Shown one piece after another: positions 44,001 to 54,986 of a stretch of 64,000 bases of DNA; within the stretch, counting starts at the first letter, position 1, and the number at the start of each line of letters is the position of its first letter. Source of the stretch: Ampelomyces quisqualis (taxonomy: Eukaryota; Ascomycota; Dothideomycetes; Pleosporales; Phaeosphaeriaceae); the NCBI GenBank assembly GCA_018398575.1, contig JAGTXZ010000024.1:1674001-1738000 (forward strand). The letters run 5' to 3'. The translations under genes and the position numbers were made by a program. A model generated the notes under the pieces. That model saw only the letters and a list, made by a program, of their open reading frames with translations. It made no database searches and had not been told where the DNA came from.

Positions 44001-44391
44001 CGCGAAGAACGACATTCTTGTCCTCCGTGATGCCATCAACTCCCCTACATCCACCCGACCATTCGAAATGCTCAGCACATCCCCTTTCCGCGAAGACTTG
44101 GACATGTCCCGCGGAACTACCAATCCAATCGATGGCACAACCCGACTTTCGCCGACAGGCTATGCTGGCCCAGAGGAATCGGCCGAGCAGCTGGAGAAGG
44201 ATTTTGAAGAGCGCAGACAAGCTGCTGGACGAATGAGTGGTAATGAAAGTGCACATGAAGATCGGCCACGCAAGGAGGGCAAGAATGCGAAGAGGAGAGG
44301 CGGCGCGGGTGGTGTGGTTAGGACAGCGATCTGGGTGGCTGGTATGTGCTATGTTGCAGGCGTTGTTGGGGAGATTCTCAGCGCGTCTTGA
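41035..44391 (+). CDS. Long uncharacterised protein with C-terminal membrane segment
   Basis: Single exon, 1118 residues, ATG 41035. The N-terminus is rich in Arg/His and poor in acid (MAWWRRDPFLMCRSPIHRHA), compatible with a mitochondrial presequence. Next comes a compact conserved-looking stretch (LEWLQLQRYQRLRKRLLGDP, WEWIHKSFPKWML). A long charged, Ser/Thr-rich, probably disordered region follows. A helical middle part (roughly 540-710) contains LERDVPVAKALLKRLKRDEEQ and a DSFKRRLATACEVLQKN helix. A basic segment and one membrane span close the protein (RTAIWVAGMCYVAGVVGEIL). I infer a mitochondrial or other organelle tail-anchored fungal protein. I do not recognise a named domain. Confidence 0.85.
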   Translation: MAWWRRDPFLMCRSPIHRHAQHMLRDHDAALRTRSFSRDPSNSAQHENKRDDTNNRPKNMSQLEWLQLQRYQRLRKRLLGDPYKTLFGASNDMLSGKGLADWEWIHKSFPKWMLNEMNHSERPLERSQEKSKYPKKVEIRDEAGSMPKAHDPPFPEPTFRNTAFERDATPGIVSPSDIRRPQESLHFKAAGRSGDAPRVKLERSAHSDTSAPSNIPDKKPSNGEMNLFTVGGSLGYRLKGVHATNLTGSQTQGAVAPEPNAFEHSVDRLRSKYAKHRAFDPESWSLDPNVNKTMHVSISNAGVGDSKAWRQTAVSRRAARSANRELSEASLPGLEGSDYLALAPEQFEYKSTFQTSNSAVDQSGIEGVESFKEQNSLAPAMEAPTTRPTSDTLEQLPEDDIDFLSAAGIRATMGAKRSQVPSDEERRISRHNLQQAFKETQEPPPMDPMLEAKIINEQHVRRTEREMRETQLAREVEGAPQRNGSSIQDAVGDTSAEYSIDKVRKWLENTGASFAKQFWQDPAECPDVTETNIYYNGIASRVKKGQAATRAVVEDLERDVPVAKALLKRLKRDEEQLDSAIHMLLRRSLNGHAHLHRPRKSQSLGSLETRFDQTNKELEKAYIDLRGLVGTEAVTNATDSFKRRLATACEVLQKNTQLLRVLAWSLQRRREHPNINSNILLDCRVVMDNLLSLRDTQMTVVRLMDRAMLVYSVVPHAADVIDAVKAEHSQYKSCEDPFVSARLAADAHLINEIKAHKTIVDEPAREPVSRPTTSDVLDTPSPLAHSLFRPFGPVFEKLGSKETHDDAEKFEVLEHASGSRDAALSERAMPTNFQMLKDDPTTTAASPEATITMPMAEKEVPWCYASSEPSVAVRAPTNLEKVNEASSTSRTVEENDRLTAIEPATSTTADPEAASTGPMPQPIVYTATLPTHYTILVHDPQTDALSITTSTTSPPRDTSPAVPLHQALCALESPARFIPYITAGLEVVSAKNDILVLRDAINSPTSTRPFEMLSTSPFREDLDMSRGTTNPIDGTTRLSPTGYAGPEESAEQLEKDFEERRQAAGRMSGNESAHEDRPRKEGKNAKRRGGAGGVVRTAIWVAGMCYVAGVVGEILSAS

Positions 44392-45894
44392 GAGGTAGAT
44401 TGCATCAAAGTACCTTTGTGAATCATATTTAGGAGTTGGCGTTTTGTATCGAGTGTCTGCAACGGGCATGGACTTGGGATACACACCGCTCTGGCATGCG
44501 CATTTGGGCTCGCCTTATGTACAATACTATCGTGCTTTTCTAGGCAATAACGACATACTTTATCAACTGGCTGCTGGCTGCTGGCTTAGTGAGCGGCGAG
44601 GAGCTCGTGCTTTTTTGACCCTGTTGAAATGGCAGAATATCAGCATGCGTAGTTGTGATCTTCAGAATCCTTTCAGTCACGACTCGGGGACTCAAAAGCC
44701 AATTCCTGCAGGGACCTCTCATCATGTAAATGGCAAAGTAGTGACAAGGGATAATTGACAATGAACGGGTGTGATTTGCATCCTTGAGGCAAGATCATCA
44801 CGCATACAATCTGCGTTCTGGTTGTACGCGACGTGCCCTGGAGCTGGTAAAGTGCACTCAGGTCCACCTTTCTAGAGTGCTGCGCCCGCTGCCACTTTAA
44901 AAAAAGTGCCTCCGACCTAACTCCCAACACAAACCTCGTCGGGCAATACGAAAAATGAGTGCAAATTAACACACTAGAAGCAAAAAGAAATTCTAATTCC
45001 GACACCGGGAACTAAGGCAAGATTAGCACTGGAGACCGCTTTACGGTTGATGGTGAACCTACTCGAACCCGGGCCTTGTCGGCGCTGTGTAGCGAACTAC
45101 TCTGATGAGAGCGACAAATCCTAGCCACTAGACCACTTGGGCATTGTCAGACGTTGCTCACAAGCCAGGGGCTGGCTGAACTTACTATCGGATGATGTGA
45201 TGACGACCCTGCCAACTGGTGAACAAATATTGTACGCAAAATTTGCTCATACTGGCATGACATGAACGTAGGAGGTAGGATCGTTTGCGGAAGGTGTCGG
45301 CTGCAAAGTGCGCTGTAACCGAAGTGCAATGAACTTCTTAGATAGCGGGAAACTCTAAAAGGAGGATACAATTGCGGTAACAACCCTACAATCTCAGAAT
45401 CTACCAAAATATAAAAAGGCAGTTCTTCGTTCATGACCGGCCATCCAAATTACATTGTGCTTATTCCTTTTGGGGGGTTAAGCTAAGCTTGCTCCAACGT
45501 GGTGTTTTCCTACATCAGATTGTGCCGCAACGCCGCCGAGCACATCCACCGGCAGCAAGACGCGTCGCATCGTGCATATAGAATACAAGGACCATCCATG
45601 GCACCTTAAACTGCAAGCTTCCTCTCTATCTGCGCTGTCATGATGTAATCACGGCACTTTCAAGCAGCGCGCACAACGGACGTGGGGAACCGATAGAGCA
45701 GGTCGATCACGACGCGCCTGTCCCACGTGCTTCCCGGGGTGCAACGAGTCTCGGAAACGGGGGACGCGTTGCGGAGCACGAATAGAAAGCTCCGAAGAAG
45801 ATTTTTGGACGTTTATTGATGTTTGAATCGCCTTATTGAAGTGGGCGCATTCATCCCACGACTCTCAAGACGGTTCACCATCGACCACGCCAAA
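44392..45894. other. Intergenic with tRNA-like sequence
   Basis: No protein gene. It contains the tRNA-Glu-like sequence at 45049-45142 and the promoter of the DUF1772 gene. Confidence 0.5.
45049..45142 (-). pseudogene. tRNA-Glu(CTC)-like sequence with intron, degenerate ends
   Basis: On the minus strand the D arm (GTCTAGTGGCTAGGAT), anticodon stem TGTCG/CGACA and loop CTCTCA..C match eukaryotic tRNA-Glu with anticodon CTC. A 23-nt insert sits between positions 37 and 38, the canonical tRNA intron site. Pol III box A (TGGTCTAGTGG) and most of box B (GGTTCGAGT) are present. The 3' T-stem strand is AGGTT instead of the expected CCCGG. The acceptor strands (GCCCAAG and CACCATC) do not pair. It is therefore a broken tRNA gene or a tRNA-derived fragment. 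Confidence 0.7.
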
Positions 45895-46469
45895 ATGTCG
45901 GACAATATCATCGTCAAAGCCGTTGCAGGCACTTGCGTTACTTTTTCGTTCATCCTCGCCGGTATGCTGGATGATTTGGTCGCGAAAGAATTGAATTGAC
46001 GCGATCGACAGGAAATGCTATTACACAATCCTACATGACCGTCCCCGCTCTCCTCGTCGGATTTCCACCACCAGGCTCATCCGACCACGCCTCGCGCGCG
46101 AAACTTCTTGGCCGCCAATGGCCACTTTGCTGGACAGTTGGGAACCAATTCTTTCGTCCAATTTCGACCTTGGGGTTCTTGGGATACGCCTATGCAGGCT
46201 ACTCGGTTTTCCGAGAGGGAGTGCTTGCACGAAGTGACTGGAAGTTGTTCGGTGTTGCAGCGATCATGCATTTGTCCACAATCTTGCATTCGGCGCTGAA
46301 CATGCAGCCATTAAACGATAAGTTGGAGGCACTTGCGGAGAGAGCGAATGAGAAGGAATTGGGGGAGGCAGAAGATGTCGCAAGGAAGTGGGCGAGTTGG
46401 AACAGATTGAGGTTGGTCACACCAGTCGTTGCTGGTGGTTTGGCACTTTGGAACCTGCTCTCTTTGTAG
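45895..46469 (+). CDS. DUF1772 (anthrone-oxygenase-like) membrane protein
   Basis: Two exons: 45895-45961 and 46012-46469, with a 50-nt intron (GTATGC donor, CGACAG acceptor); 174 residues. It has about four hydrophobic segments: the N-terminal GTCVTFSFILAG, a segment at YMTVPALLVGF, the STLGFLGYAYAGYSV/WKLFGVAAIMHL pair, and a C-terminal VTPVVAGGLALWNLL. Conserved features are the GNQFFRPIS motif and the MHLSTILHSALNMQPLND(KL) region, followed by an acidic/Trp segment (RKWASWNRLR). DUF1772 proteins in fungi include anthrone oxygenases of anthraquinone pathways, but many members have no pathway assigned. No polyketide synthase is present in this window, so I do not assign the anthrone role. 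Confidence 0.85.
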
Positions 46470-46664
46470 ACACTCATGGAGCTTATGATGATCGTGGGCA
46501 TAATCAAGTCCTAGCGAGAACTTCCAGTTTGACCTAGTACATGTGTTCTCAAATGATCGCGCCTAAGAAGCAAATACTTGACTATCTCAATGGCCGTTAA
46601 CCTCATGATACCTCCTTTAACCCCCGAGGACAATCCGATAAATTGCGCTGCATAAATAGTGAAG

Positions 46665-47630
46665 CTACTGGCGAACGACCTGCGACTTCCATCCACTGCG
46701 CTCACGTAGCCAGGTCTCGAAATTGCAAAGCTCCGGCTCTTCTTTCTTCAACTTGTCAATCTCAGCACCATACCCTTCAGCCGCAAACCAAGTAATCATG
46801 ATGTTCACTTCCGAGACCGCCCACTTCAGTGCCGAGCCAAAGAAGCCATAGGTCGCTGGTACAGGGCTACCGACTGCTCGCTCAAAGCAGCCGCTCATCT
46901 CGTCCATGGTAAGTTCGTCGCCTGCCAAAGCTTCCGCGCGAGCATTCCACTTCTCATTCTCGCTGAATGCTCGTGCGCCGAACTTGCCAATGTCCTCGAC
47001 AGATACCCATTGCAGACTTTTGCCCTGCATCGTATCTCGCAGCGCAGCCAGGAAGACTTTGGTAGGGAATCCAGGCGCCAAGTTGTCCATGAAAGCGACT
47101 GGACGAAGGATAGTCCAGCCCATGTTCTCTCCGTTCTTTCCAGCCTTCTCGAGCAAATGTTTCTCGATTTTGTACTTTGTCTGAAAATGCGGGATTGGCG
47201 TCTCGTTCTCGAGACTGCGTTGGTTGCCCCCCCTGTCTACAGACGAATAGACGAAATGCGTAACGCCCTCTTTGACCGATTCGTCGATGAGCGAGTTGCC
47301 CTGCTTGATCTCGCCTTCGACACTGGTTCCCGGGCCCATGGAAATCTGCACGGAGTATACGCCCCAGATCTTCTCTTCCTTGCCTGCTTCCTTCAGGGCC
47401 GCTTTAGCGGATGCAAATAGCGCGGGTACATCGTCAAGATTGCCTTGGACAAGCTTGACATCGGGATATGTTTCTGTGATGCGCAGCGCGGACTTCGAGT
47501 TTGTGTCTCGCGTGACTGCAAGGAGTTTGTATTGTGAGGCTTGTGGATGCGTCGCAAGATGTTTGAGGACAGAGCCACCTTGTTTTCCCGTAGCGCCACA
47601 AACGATGATGGATTTCATCGTGGCGGCCAT
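46665..47630 (-). CDS. NmrA-like NAD(P)-binding protein
   Basis: Single exon, 321 residues, start ATG 47630. The Rossmann motif GATGKQGGS (about 12-20) is followed by LLAVTRDTNS, a VQGNLDD acidic turn after strand 3, and FVYSSVDRGG where short-chain enzymes have their active site. The tail has TILRPVAFMDNL and VEDIGKFGA, hallmarks of the NmrA/HSCARG group. These proteins sense NAD(P) state or act as atypical reductases; NmrA itself represses nitrogen catabolism genes. There is no catalytic Tyr-X3-Lys that I would trust, so a regulatory or redox-sensor role is as likely as an enzyme. It is convergent with the DUF1772 gene, 195 bp apart. Confidence 0.92.
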   Translation of the reverse strand: MAATMKSIIVCGATGKQGGSVLKHLATHPQASQYKLLAVTRDTNSKSALRITETYPDVKLVQGNLDDVPALFASAKAALKEAGKEEKIWGVYSVQISMGPGTSVEGEIKQGNSLIDESVKEGVTHFVYSSVDRGGNQRSLENETPIPHFQTKYKIEKHLLEKAGKNGENMGWTILRPVAFMDNLAPGFPTKVFLAALRDTMQGKSLQWVSVEDIGKFGARAFSENEKWNARAEALAGDELTMDEMSGCFERAVGSPVPATYGFFGSALKWAVSEVNIMITWFAAEGYGAEIDKLKKEEPELCNFETWLRERSGWKSQVVRQ

Positions 47631-49905
47631 GGTGGTTGCTTGTCTCGACTTTCAGGATCTCTTGTGTCCCAAATGTGGTATGGTATGACGGGAGAATGAT
47701 TGATGTTACCTTGGCGTGGCCTAGGCTGTTCGGCAGGTCGTCGAGATCTTCACAGGGAATTAAGTCCGATCACAACAAAGTCTGATCAGAAGTTCTGGGA
47801 CACAACTTCATGTTATGGATAAGTCCATGTAAGCAACCAAGTCGCACAACACAAAACATTGGGAAGATGCTACGGCCCCGCACCCATTCCCCTCTGTTTT
47901 TTTGGTTGACATCTGCAGTCCCACGCGCCGATCATTGAGCCGACCTTGCGCTAGTGAGTGGACTGTCGGTGAAAGTCAACCAACGATAGCGATATGTACA
48001 TCTTGTCTCCACACAACTCTCTGGAGATTGTGCAGGAGGTACCTTGAGCACAGGTGATGTAGATCCAGTTTCTTGAGTTGAATTTCTGATGGGATGTTTG
48101 AATTTCGGGAAGTCGTTTTCCATCCAGTGAAGAATCCACCGTAGAGAGCAGCTTGTCGACCTTCAAGTCATCACACAGCATTACACAGCGAATCTCATAA
48201 CAGAGGGACGGCGGCAAAGTATGAACGATAGACGCAAAGCCTCACTGCAGAGTTGTGAGCCTTTCCGCGCCAATACTTGACCGACCACAAATCATATGCT
48301 CTTTTTAGGTATACTCGCAGTACATCTGACAGTAGCGCAAATATGAAGAGTTTCCACTCTATGCAGAGATCCTGATGAGGCTTTTTCGGGCGATGGTGGC
48401 CTATAGCGTCTTGAAATATCCGTGCCTGCGTATATTCGCTTTGGGGTCCTCAACGTATTTGGAAATTTACAACCAGCACACCAGAAGATCCATCATGAAT
48501 AGATGGTACCCAACTTCTGAAGCCAATTTCAGGTAAAAGCTTGCCTATTTAGTCCGAATACCCTGGTGGCATGCAAAAGAAAATGTTAGCATTGCAAGGG
48601 ACGATCTAGACACAGATCGACAACCACATCCCTTCCTTAACCAGGATCTCATGTAGAAGATACAGTTATCTATTTTGTTTCCTTCTGCAATTCTACTTCG
48701 CAGTTTTATCCCAAAAATCTCTGCGAATTAGGATTGATGCATCGTGCAAGATGCTTCTAAAGACAAGGCTATAGCAGATGGCGACCGGAGCGAATAATGT
48801 GTGTGCTGGGGTAGCGACACGGTCATGTAAGACTTCAAGCATGCGATCATACAAGGTGTGACATCAGAAAGAAGGCCTGATGCGAAAACTGTGTGCCTGG
48901 TAATAGATGCCATAAACGCGCCATCACGTGCGAATAATGTTCTTTACTCAAAATCATGAATACCTGGAGCAAAATAAGTTCCTGGAAACTTCAACATCTT
49001 TCCTATTATCCCAGAACTCGTTGACCACAAGTTATGGCCATTTCGTTCTCATCCATACCTGTCACTTCGCCATCCCTCTCAAAGTCCAGACTCACCCGAG
49101 CCACAATACTCCCCACCCAATTGAATTAGTCTACGCCATGAAATGCAAAAACCCAACCTCTCCGATCATGTAGAAGATTCCAGCACCCCATCTCTTCCCC
49201 TCCCACCCATCCTTACCCGCACCCGCACTAGCGCGTCTGGGCATCGTCATTGACTTTTACATTGGGACAAAACGTACGGAGTACCCGAACAACCGACTTC
49301 CCGATAAACCACAAGTCTCGGAATATGCATTGGGGAGCCGTGGACGAAATATTGTAATTTGGTTCCTGGATGGATTCCATCAGGCAGTTTACATTGGCAG
49401 TGGAGTATACCATACTTGTTAGGCTTGAAATCATAAACGTAGCTTATCGGCATGGCAAATATTGTGTAGAGATGAGGGATGTGTAGAAATATGCATAGTC
49501 GGGATTAGACATGTAGGTGCTACATTCGGAATGATGTTGGAGGATGAGAAGATGAAGAGCATCCAGACACCACTTTCTCAACATGCATCACGCCATGCAT
49601 GCACAGAATTGACCTGCAAACCTATCAAAGTTACATCCATTGGGACCTGGGTTCCGAAAATATGCATACGAATGCAAATGTGCAAGGTTCAAAATGCATG
49701 TGCTGCACCATACATGCGTTTGGCTCCCGGTTCACAGTACCGGAACAACCATAGCACACATCGCCTAGACTCAATACGGTTTCCATCGATCGCACAGGTC
49801 GATCCTCAGCGCACAGCTAGAACGTGTAATTTATCAGGACTGTGTAATATTGACGATACCAACTGTGCGCTATGTAACGGCTGACCACGTGCCCGCGCTT
49901 CTCAC
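47631..49905. other. Intergenic region
   Basis: The left end holds the NmrA-like gene promoter. The rest shows no ORF with coding character. Between about 49460 and 49730 the motif ATGCAT/GCATGC recurs; I draw no conclusion from it. Confidence 0.45.
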
Positions 49906-51602
49906 TCAATTCCAATCCCCAGGTCCCAAATCAATCGGCTTTCCCGCCCTCATGTCATCCATGATGTTCTCGATACTCCAGGGCTCATACTTGTAACCTT
50001 TAGGGTAATTCGGCTCAAAGGAGTCTTCGTCTTTCATGTCGATGCCCTTCTTCAGACTCTCAGCGCTCTTGGTATAGTTCTCGTACGCGTAGGCTTCTGG
50101 ATCGTGGCCCCAGACCCATTTGGGGAGCTTGGGCTGGGCACGGCGTGGATCGAGTTTGACTTTGTCCCAGTCTGTATCTTGGAGGAGTTCGGCGTTGGAG
50201 AAGCCAAGTTTTTGGGCGCATGAGTTGCGGATGAAGCTACATATGGTGAGCTTGAAGAGCGTAGAAATAAGGGCTGGGGTAATGACTTACCGAAATCGGA
50301 TGTGTACGCGGACTGACTGTGGGATGTTCTGCTTTCCACCGATCTGTAGGCATGATGCTATTGAGATGGCGTCTTCGATAGCTTGTGTTGCGCCGTTGCC
50401 GGATGCTGGTAGGTATGAATGTGCAGCGTCTCCGATTTGAACTACACGAGCGCCTGGAGACGTCCAGCTGGGCTGGGGGTTTCGCCAGAGAAGCTCAAAA
50501 TTGACGATAGTATCTGGTGGCGTTGTCTCCACAAGTTCTTTGAAGATCGGCGCCCACTTCACTTTCTCCATACCAGGCATATTGTCCATGCCATCAAGCA
50601 CTTCCTGCTTGTCAATTGTGTTGTTCCAGCTTTCCTTCTCTGTACCAGTAACCTATGAACGTTAGCCATGCACCGATACAGTATCTCCGCGGTGTACTTA
50701 CATCGTGGTTCATGATCCAGACCATGACATCCTCGCGGCTCAGCGTCAGAGCATATGTAGAAGGACTACGCGCCATCAGTATCATCTTCTTGAAAAGAGC
50801 TCAAGGAGAACTCACCCTAACCATGTTCGCACAATGGGCTCGTTTCCTGGCTGAAGCTTGAAGAATTCCTTGACTTTGGGATTCGAATCGAGCGCTTCAC
50901 GAGGGTATGCAGCACGCCACATTGCTCGTCCTGAAGGCTTTGCGCGAACTTGTCCTCCAACGAGCTTTTGACTCTTTGATCCGACACCATCAGCTGCGAT
51001 GACAACATCCGCCTCGTATCGCTTTCCATCATCTGTAGTGCAACCGCCCTTGCCAGTCTGTTCGTCCTCGAAGTAATCGACCACTCTGCGATTAAACTCG
51101 ACGGACACACCGAGTTTTTCCACCGCATCCACAAACATCTTGTACACAAGTGGTCGCATCTGGAACTCGCCAGGTGGGGTATTGGGGTCCAGTCCAACAT
51201 CTCGCAAACGATCCGCGACTTTCTTTGGCGGAATAACGACCTCGCCGGAGTGCTTGAATGTCTCAATCCAAGCATTGTGAAGCGAAATTTTCTTGTACTC
51301 TTTGAGCAGTTCTGGCCAGTGCTTCAAGAAACGCGTCGCGCTCAGTCCCATGAAGTACATGTCACCTGTATCGCATATGAGCTCTGCAACTTTTGCTCAT
51401 GCTTGAGCTGCTCACCGGCTGTGTTGATATCTGCATTGCGCTCAAGAACACGCACATTGTGTCCTTTGCGGGTGCACTCTAACGCAGCAACCAACCCAGC
51501 AAGACCGGTACCAACAATCAGGACGTCGATTCCAGTCGGCTCGTAAGAACCGACTGGCTTCGACTCCATCGTGGAGTCGCGAGAAGTAAGCGCGTGAGGC
51601 AT
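49906..51602 (-). CDS. FAD-dependent aromatic monooxygenase (salicylate-hydroxylase-like)
   Basis: Five exons: 51602-51416, 51365-50816, 50765-50702, 50652-50291 and 50236-49906, with introns of 50, 50, 49 and 54 nt; all phases close; 497 residues. The dinucleotide fold is VLIVGTGLAGLVAALECTRK (GxGxxG at 31-36). The DG motif is VVIAADGVGSKS and the GD motif is VVQIGDAAHSYLPASGNGATQAIEDA. This order defines class A single-component flavin monooxygenases (PF01494) that use NAD(P)H and O2 to hydroxylate aromatic or polyketide substrates. No signal peptide or membrane segment. The C-terminal exon (PKWVWGHDPEAYAYENY) is typical of the fungal branch. The gene is divergent from the P450 gene, 1.66 kb away, suggesting shared control. 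Substrate unknown. Confidence 0.93.
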
Positions 51603-53265
51603 GATGGGCAATCAATTTGCCTGGCGTTGAATGTAGGTGTACGAAGAAGACGTCAGCTACCAAGACGCATCTCCAAACATCTTAAGAGTTGCCTGTTGAC
51701 TCTCGGGCTGGGCTCCCCATCTGTGGGATGCCGAAACGACCGGAGGTCCGGACAAACGACATGTCGCCAGCATGTGTTTCTACGAAGGATCGACCGACCG
51801 CTGCAGACACATCCGCGATGATGTGTACACTTGAGCATTGGGTGCCAGCTACACGGCACAGGCCGTGTTACAGTGATGTCGACGGTAAAATGTAACAACG
51901 TTTTAGGCGACGCCAAAGCTCCGGAGTGATGGTCAGTGCTCTGCGCTATGGTTCCCCACAAACTCCGGAAGCCAAGACTCCAGCCACTTCGCTCCATGTT
52001 CAGTGATTAACTCAGTCTGTGAGGCTGGCATGCCAATTTTAACCCTGCGGTCTAGATCGAATATCTCGGCACTGCAGCTTACTGTTGCGATACGAGTTCA
52101 TTGCCGTCCCACGTGCGAAGGGATTGACCATTGACGACCAAAGTGCTGTCGGAGCATTGCTTGTGCTGTGTAACTTTGTGCTACAGATACTTTGCCATTT
52201 GCAATGACACCTGTATCCATATCTGAGGGACACGAGAGAGCCACAGAAAGTGGTTTCTCTCCTGCGCCAAGTCTAACTCAAGGCTGACCGAGTGGTGGAG
52301 CATCGTTCACCATGCTTATGCCTCAAGATGGCATCTGGGACAGCAAAATAATGGGTCTCTCATATTTGCATATGCATGATTCCAGTGTGTTCAAGCTCGA
52401 TTGGGGAATAAAGAGCGCTATGGAAATAAAGTGGTGGAGTTGAAGATAGTCTCTTCACGGCATAAAAACACGCCGTCCACCGAACAGAGGTGGATCGTGC
52501 CAATAATGATGGATTAAGACGGCACGAGATGAAATGCCCGTGCTGAGGAACACGCTGTATTAGAATGGTGTCATTAGCGGAATCCCAACTCAGAGGCAAG
52601 GGCCGGTTTCCTCAACGAGTTAGCTACCTGCCTTGGGAAGTCGATGATGATGATCTCAATGCAGTCTTGGCCGTCCGTTACCTTTTGATCCACCAGTTGA
52701 TAGTCTCAACATGTCATTATCGGCGCCGTACAGCACCGACATACCTATCCCAGGACGGTGGGTGCCCCATCTCAGGAGATCGGCAATGCTTCTAGTCGCT
52801 CAGACAGCGGTTGCGGTTGTCTTCGAAGCATTTCATTGGTAGAATTCGGGCTTACTGTCATGTTAAGTCTTCGTTAGATCATCTTGAACAAGTCCCGGGC
52901 AAGCTCGACCGAGTGTGGTGTGCTGAGATGTTTCATGGCGCCAATTCTGCCTGCTTATCTGTATATAGACCATATACCTGGGGAGCCGGACAAGACTGAC
53001 AGGTGTTAGGACGATCTTGTGCGTTATATAGTTGCACCTTGCCCGCGTAACCATACCACGACTTAGTGGCTGTGCTTGCTCTACCACCACGGCTACGTTA
53101 TCATCGAGAGCTGTCTTCGGCCGGTAGCTTGCATTGTTCCTACGGTATCCAGTCGAAACTTTTAGGACCGATTCGATATATTCGGAATCACCAGGTCGGA
53201 CGACAGGCACTCAACTTAGGTCAACAAACCTTCTCCCCCCATCTCTAATTTGGCATCTCGCCGCG
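51603..53265. promoter_or_regulatory. Divergent intergenic region between FAD monooxygenase and P450
   Basis: 1.66 kb containing both promoters. A CT-rich leader (about 53221-53262) precedes the P450 ATG. No additional gene or clear operator is visible. Confidence 0.5.
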
Positions 53266-54986
53266 ATGCACCCTCTTACAGCAGGTGTTGTTGGGATAGC
53301 GTTGATCGGCTTTGTTGTCTACGCATTTGTAAATGGCGTCGATCGATACAACAAGAAGTACACTTGCCATAACCTTCCGGGGCCAGCTCTTATACCATGG
53401 GTGGGCCGTATCCACGATCTGCCGATTGACTTCATGTGGTTGAAGTTCAAAGAATGGGCCGATATCCATGGACCTATATACCGCACGCTGATGCTGGGTG
53501 CAAACTTCGTTATCATTTCTGATGAAGCGATAGCGGAAGAGATACTGGTGAAGAAAGCCAGGGTGTACTCAGATCGCCCCGAGATTAAGAGCTTGTTCGA
53601 TGCGAAGAGTACTTTTGGATCTATGGAATACCTGCCTCTGATGGGAAAGAACCGTAGGGCAACTGATGCCTCAAAACTGCCCTTACTAACCGCTTTGCAG
53701 AGTACTGGGCTCGACAACGAAAGTTCACCCACGCGGCCCTCATCGAAGGCATCAATGCCCAATATTGGGGTCTGATGGAGTTTGAGGCGAAGCGATGGAT
53801 GGCGCGTCTGATTGAGAACCCGGACGACTTCGCTTTCTCGCTTGAGGATATGTGTTCGAAGGTCATGTCGAAACTGGTCTGGGATGACGACTCTCTGAGC
53901 GTACCACTCACCCCAAGTGCTTGGGGTCTTTTGACTCAGATGTCACCCGCAGGCCCTATCACCAACGTCTTGACGCCACTTTGGGACTGGCTGCCAGAGC
54001 CCATTAACCCATGGAAACTTCGAGAGCGCAAGCGACACGATGTACAACAAGCGTTCTTCATGGAGAATTATCAACGAACAAGGAAGCTTATGGAGACGGG
54101 CAAGCAGGGACAATGTTATACACGCAGTTACCTGGAGACTGCTCAAAAGTCAAATCTCTCGGGCGACTACGAGGCTTCATGTGTCCTTGGAATGTTGGCC
54201 CTTGTTGGCATCTTCACGGTCGCCGGCCCGTTATACTACTTCCTCATCGCGATGGTGCATCATCCCGAATGGCAGCGGAAATGCCAGGAAGAGATCGACG
54301 TTGTCTGCAGAGGCTTGCCACCAACCATTGCGGACATGCCGAACTTGCCAATCTTGCGTGCGTGTATCAAAGAGACCATGAGGTGGAAACCCACGGTACC
54401 CACCGGTAAGTCGGGGTTCTCCAGTTGTTTCGCGATTAATTTAACAGAAGACACAGGAGTGGCGCACGAAGCTGAAGCCGATGACTGGTTCCGGGGATAC
54501 TTCATCCCCAAGGGCACGCGCATTCTACCACTCGACTGGGCTTTTCTCCGCAATCCCACGAAGTACCCCGACCCCGACTCATACCGACCTGAAAGATGGC
54601 TGGAAGCTGGCTGGCCAACATTTCAAGAGCCACTCACAAAGTACCCCACAATTGTAGGTATGTCGTCGTTTGGCTGGGGCCAGCGCCAGTGCCTTGGAAT
54701 GTCGGTCACTCGTGATGAGACCGTCACAGGTTGCGGTGCTCTAATGTGGGCGTTCAACTTGAAGAGGAAGGTTGATCCCACGACTGGCAACGAGATAGAG
54801 GTACCTCTTGATAAGTCGAATTCGCTACTAATCATCAAGCCGGATCCTTTTGAAATGGCGTTCGAGCCACGAAGTGCAGCGCGGAAAGAGGAGGTCCTCG
54901 AGACATGGAGAGTGGCTGAGGCGAAAGAGAAAGCAGACCGCGCCGAGTTTCTGAGGAGGGCAGAGAAGCAACATGTTGCCACATAG
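53266..54986 (+). CDS. Cytochrome P450 monooxygenase
   Basis: Three exons: 53266-53653, 53701-54405 and 54457-54986, with introns of 47 and 51 nt; 540 residues. It has an N-terminal membrane anchor (GVVGIALIGFVVYAFVNGV) and proline hinge LPGPALIPWVG. Helix C has QYWARQRKFTHAAL, the K-helix ExxR is KETMRW, the PERF region is YRPERWLEAGW, and the haem loop FGWGQRQCLG binds iron through Cys443. Helix I (GIFTVAGPLYYFL) lacks the usual acidic residue before Thr. This is a class II microsomal P450 like those of fungal secondary metabolism (O-methylsterigmatocystin-oxidoreductase-like). The second intron has two in-frame acceptors 9 nt apart (AACAG and CACAG); the second gives the best family fit. 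A charged 40-residue tail follows the domain. Confidence 0.94.

Noticed and set aside
49462..49884. 140-codon Cys-rich plus-strand ORF that looked like a secreted protein
   Set aside because: No signal peptide, no in-frame splice extension, and its cysteines come from repeated ATGCAT/TGC sequence.
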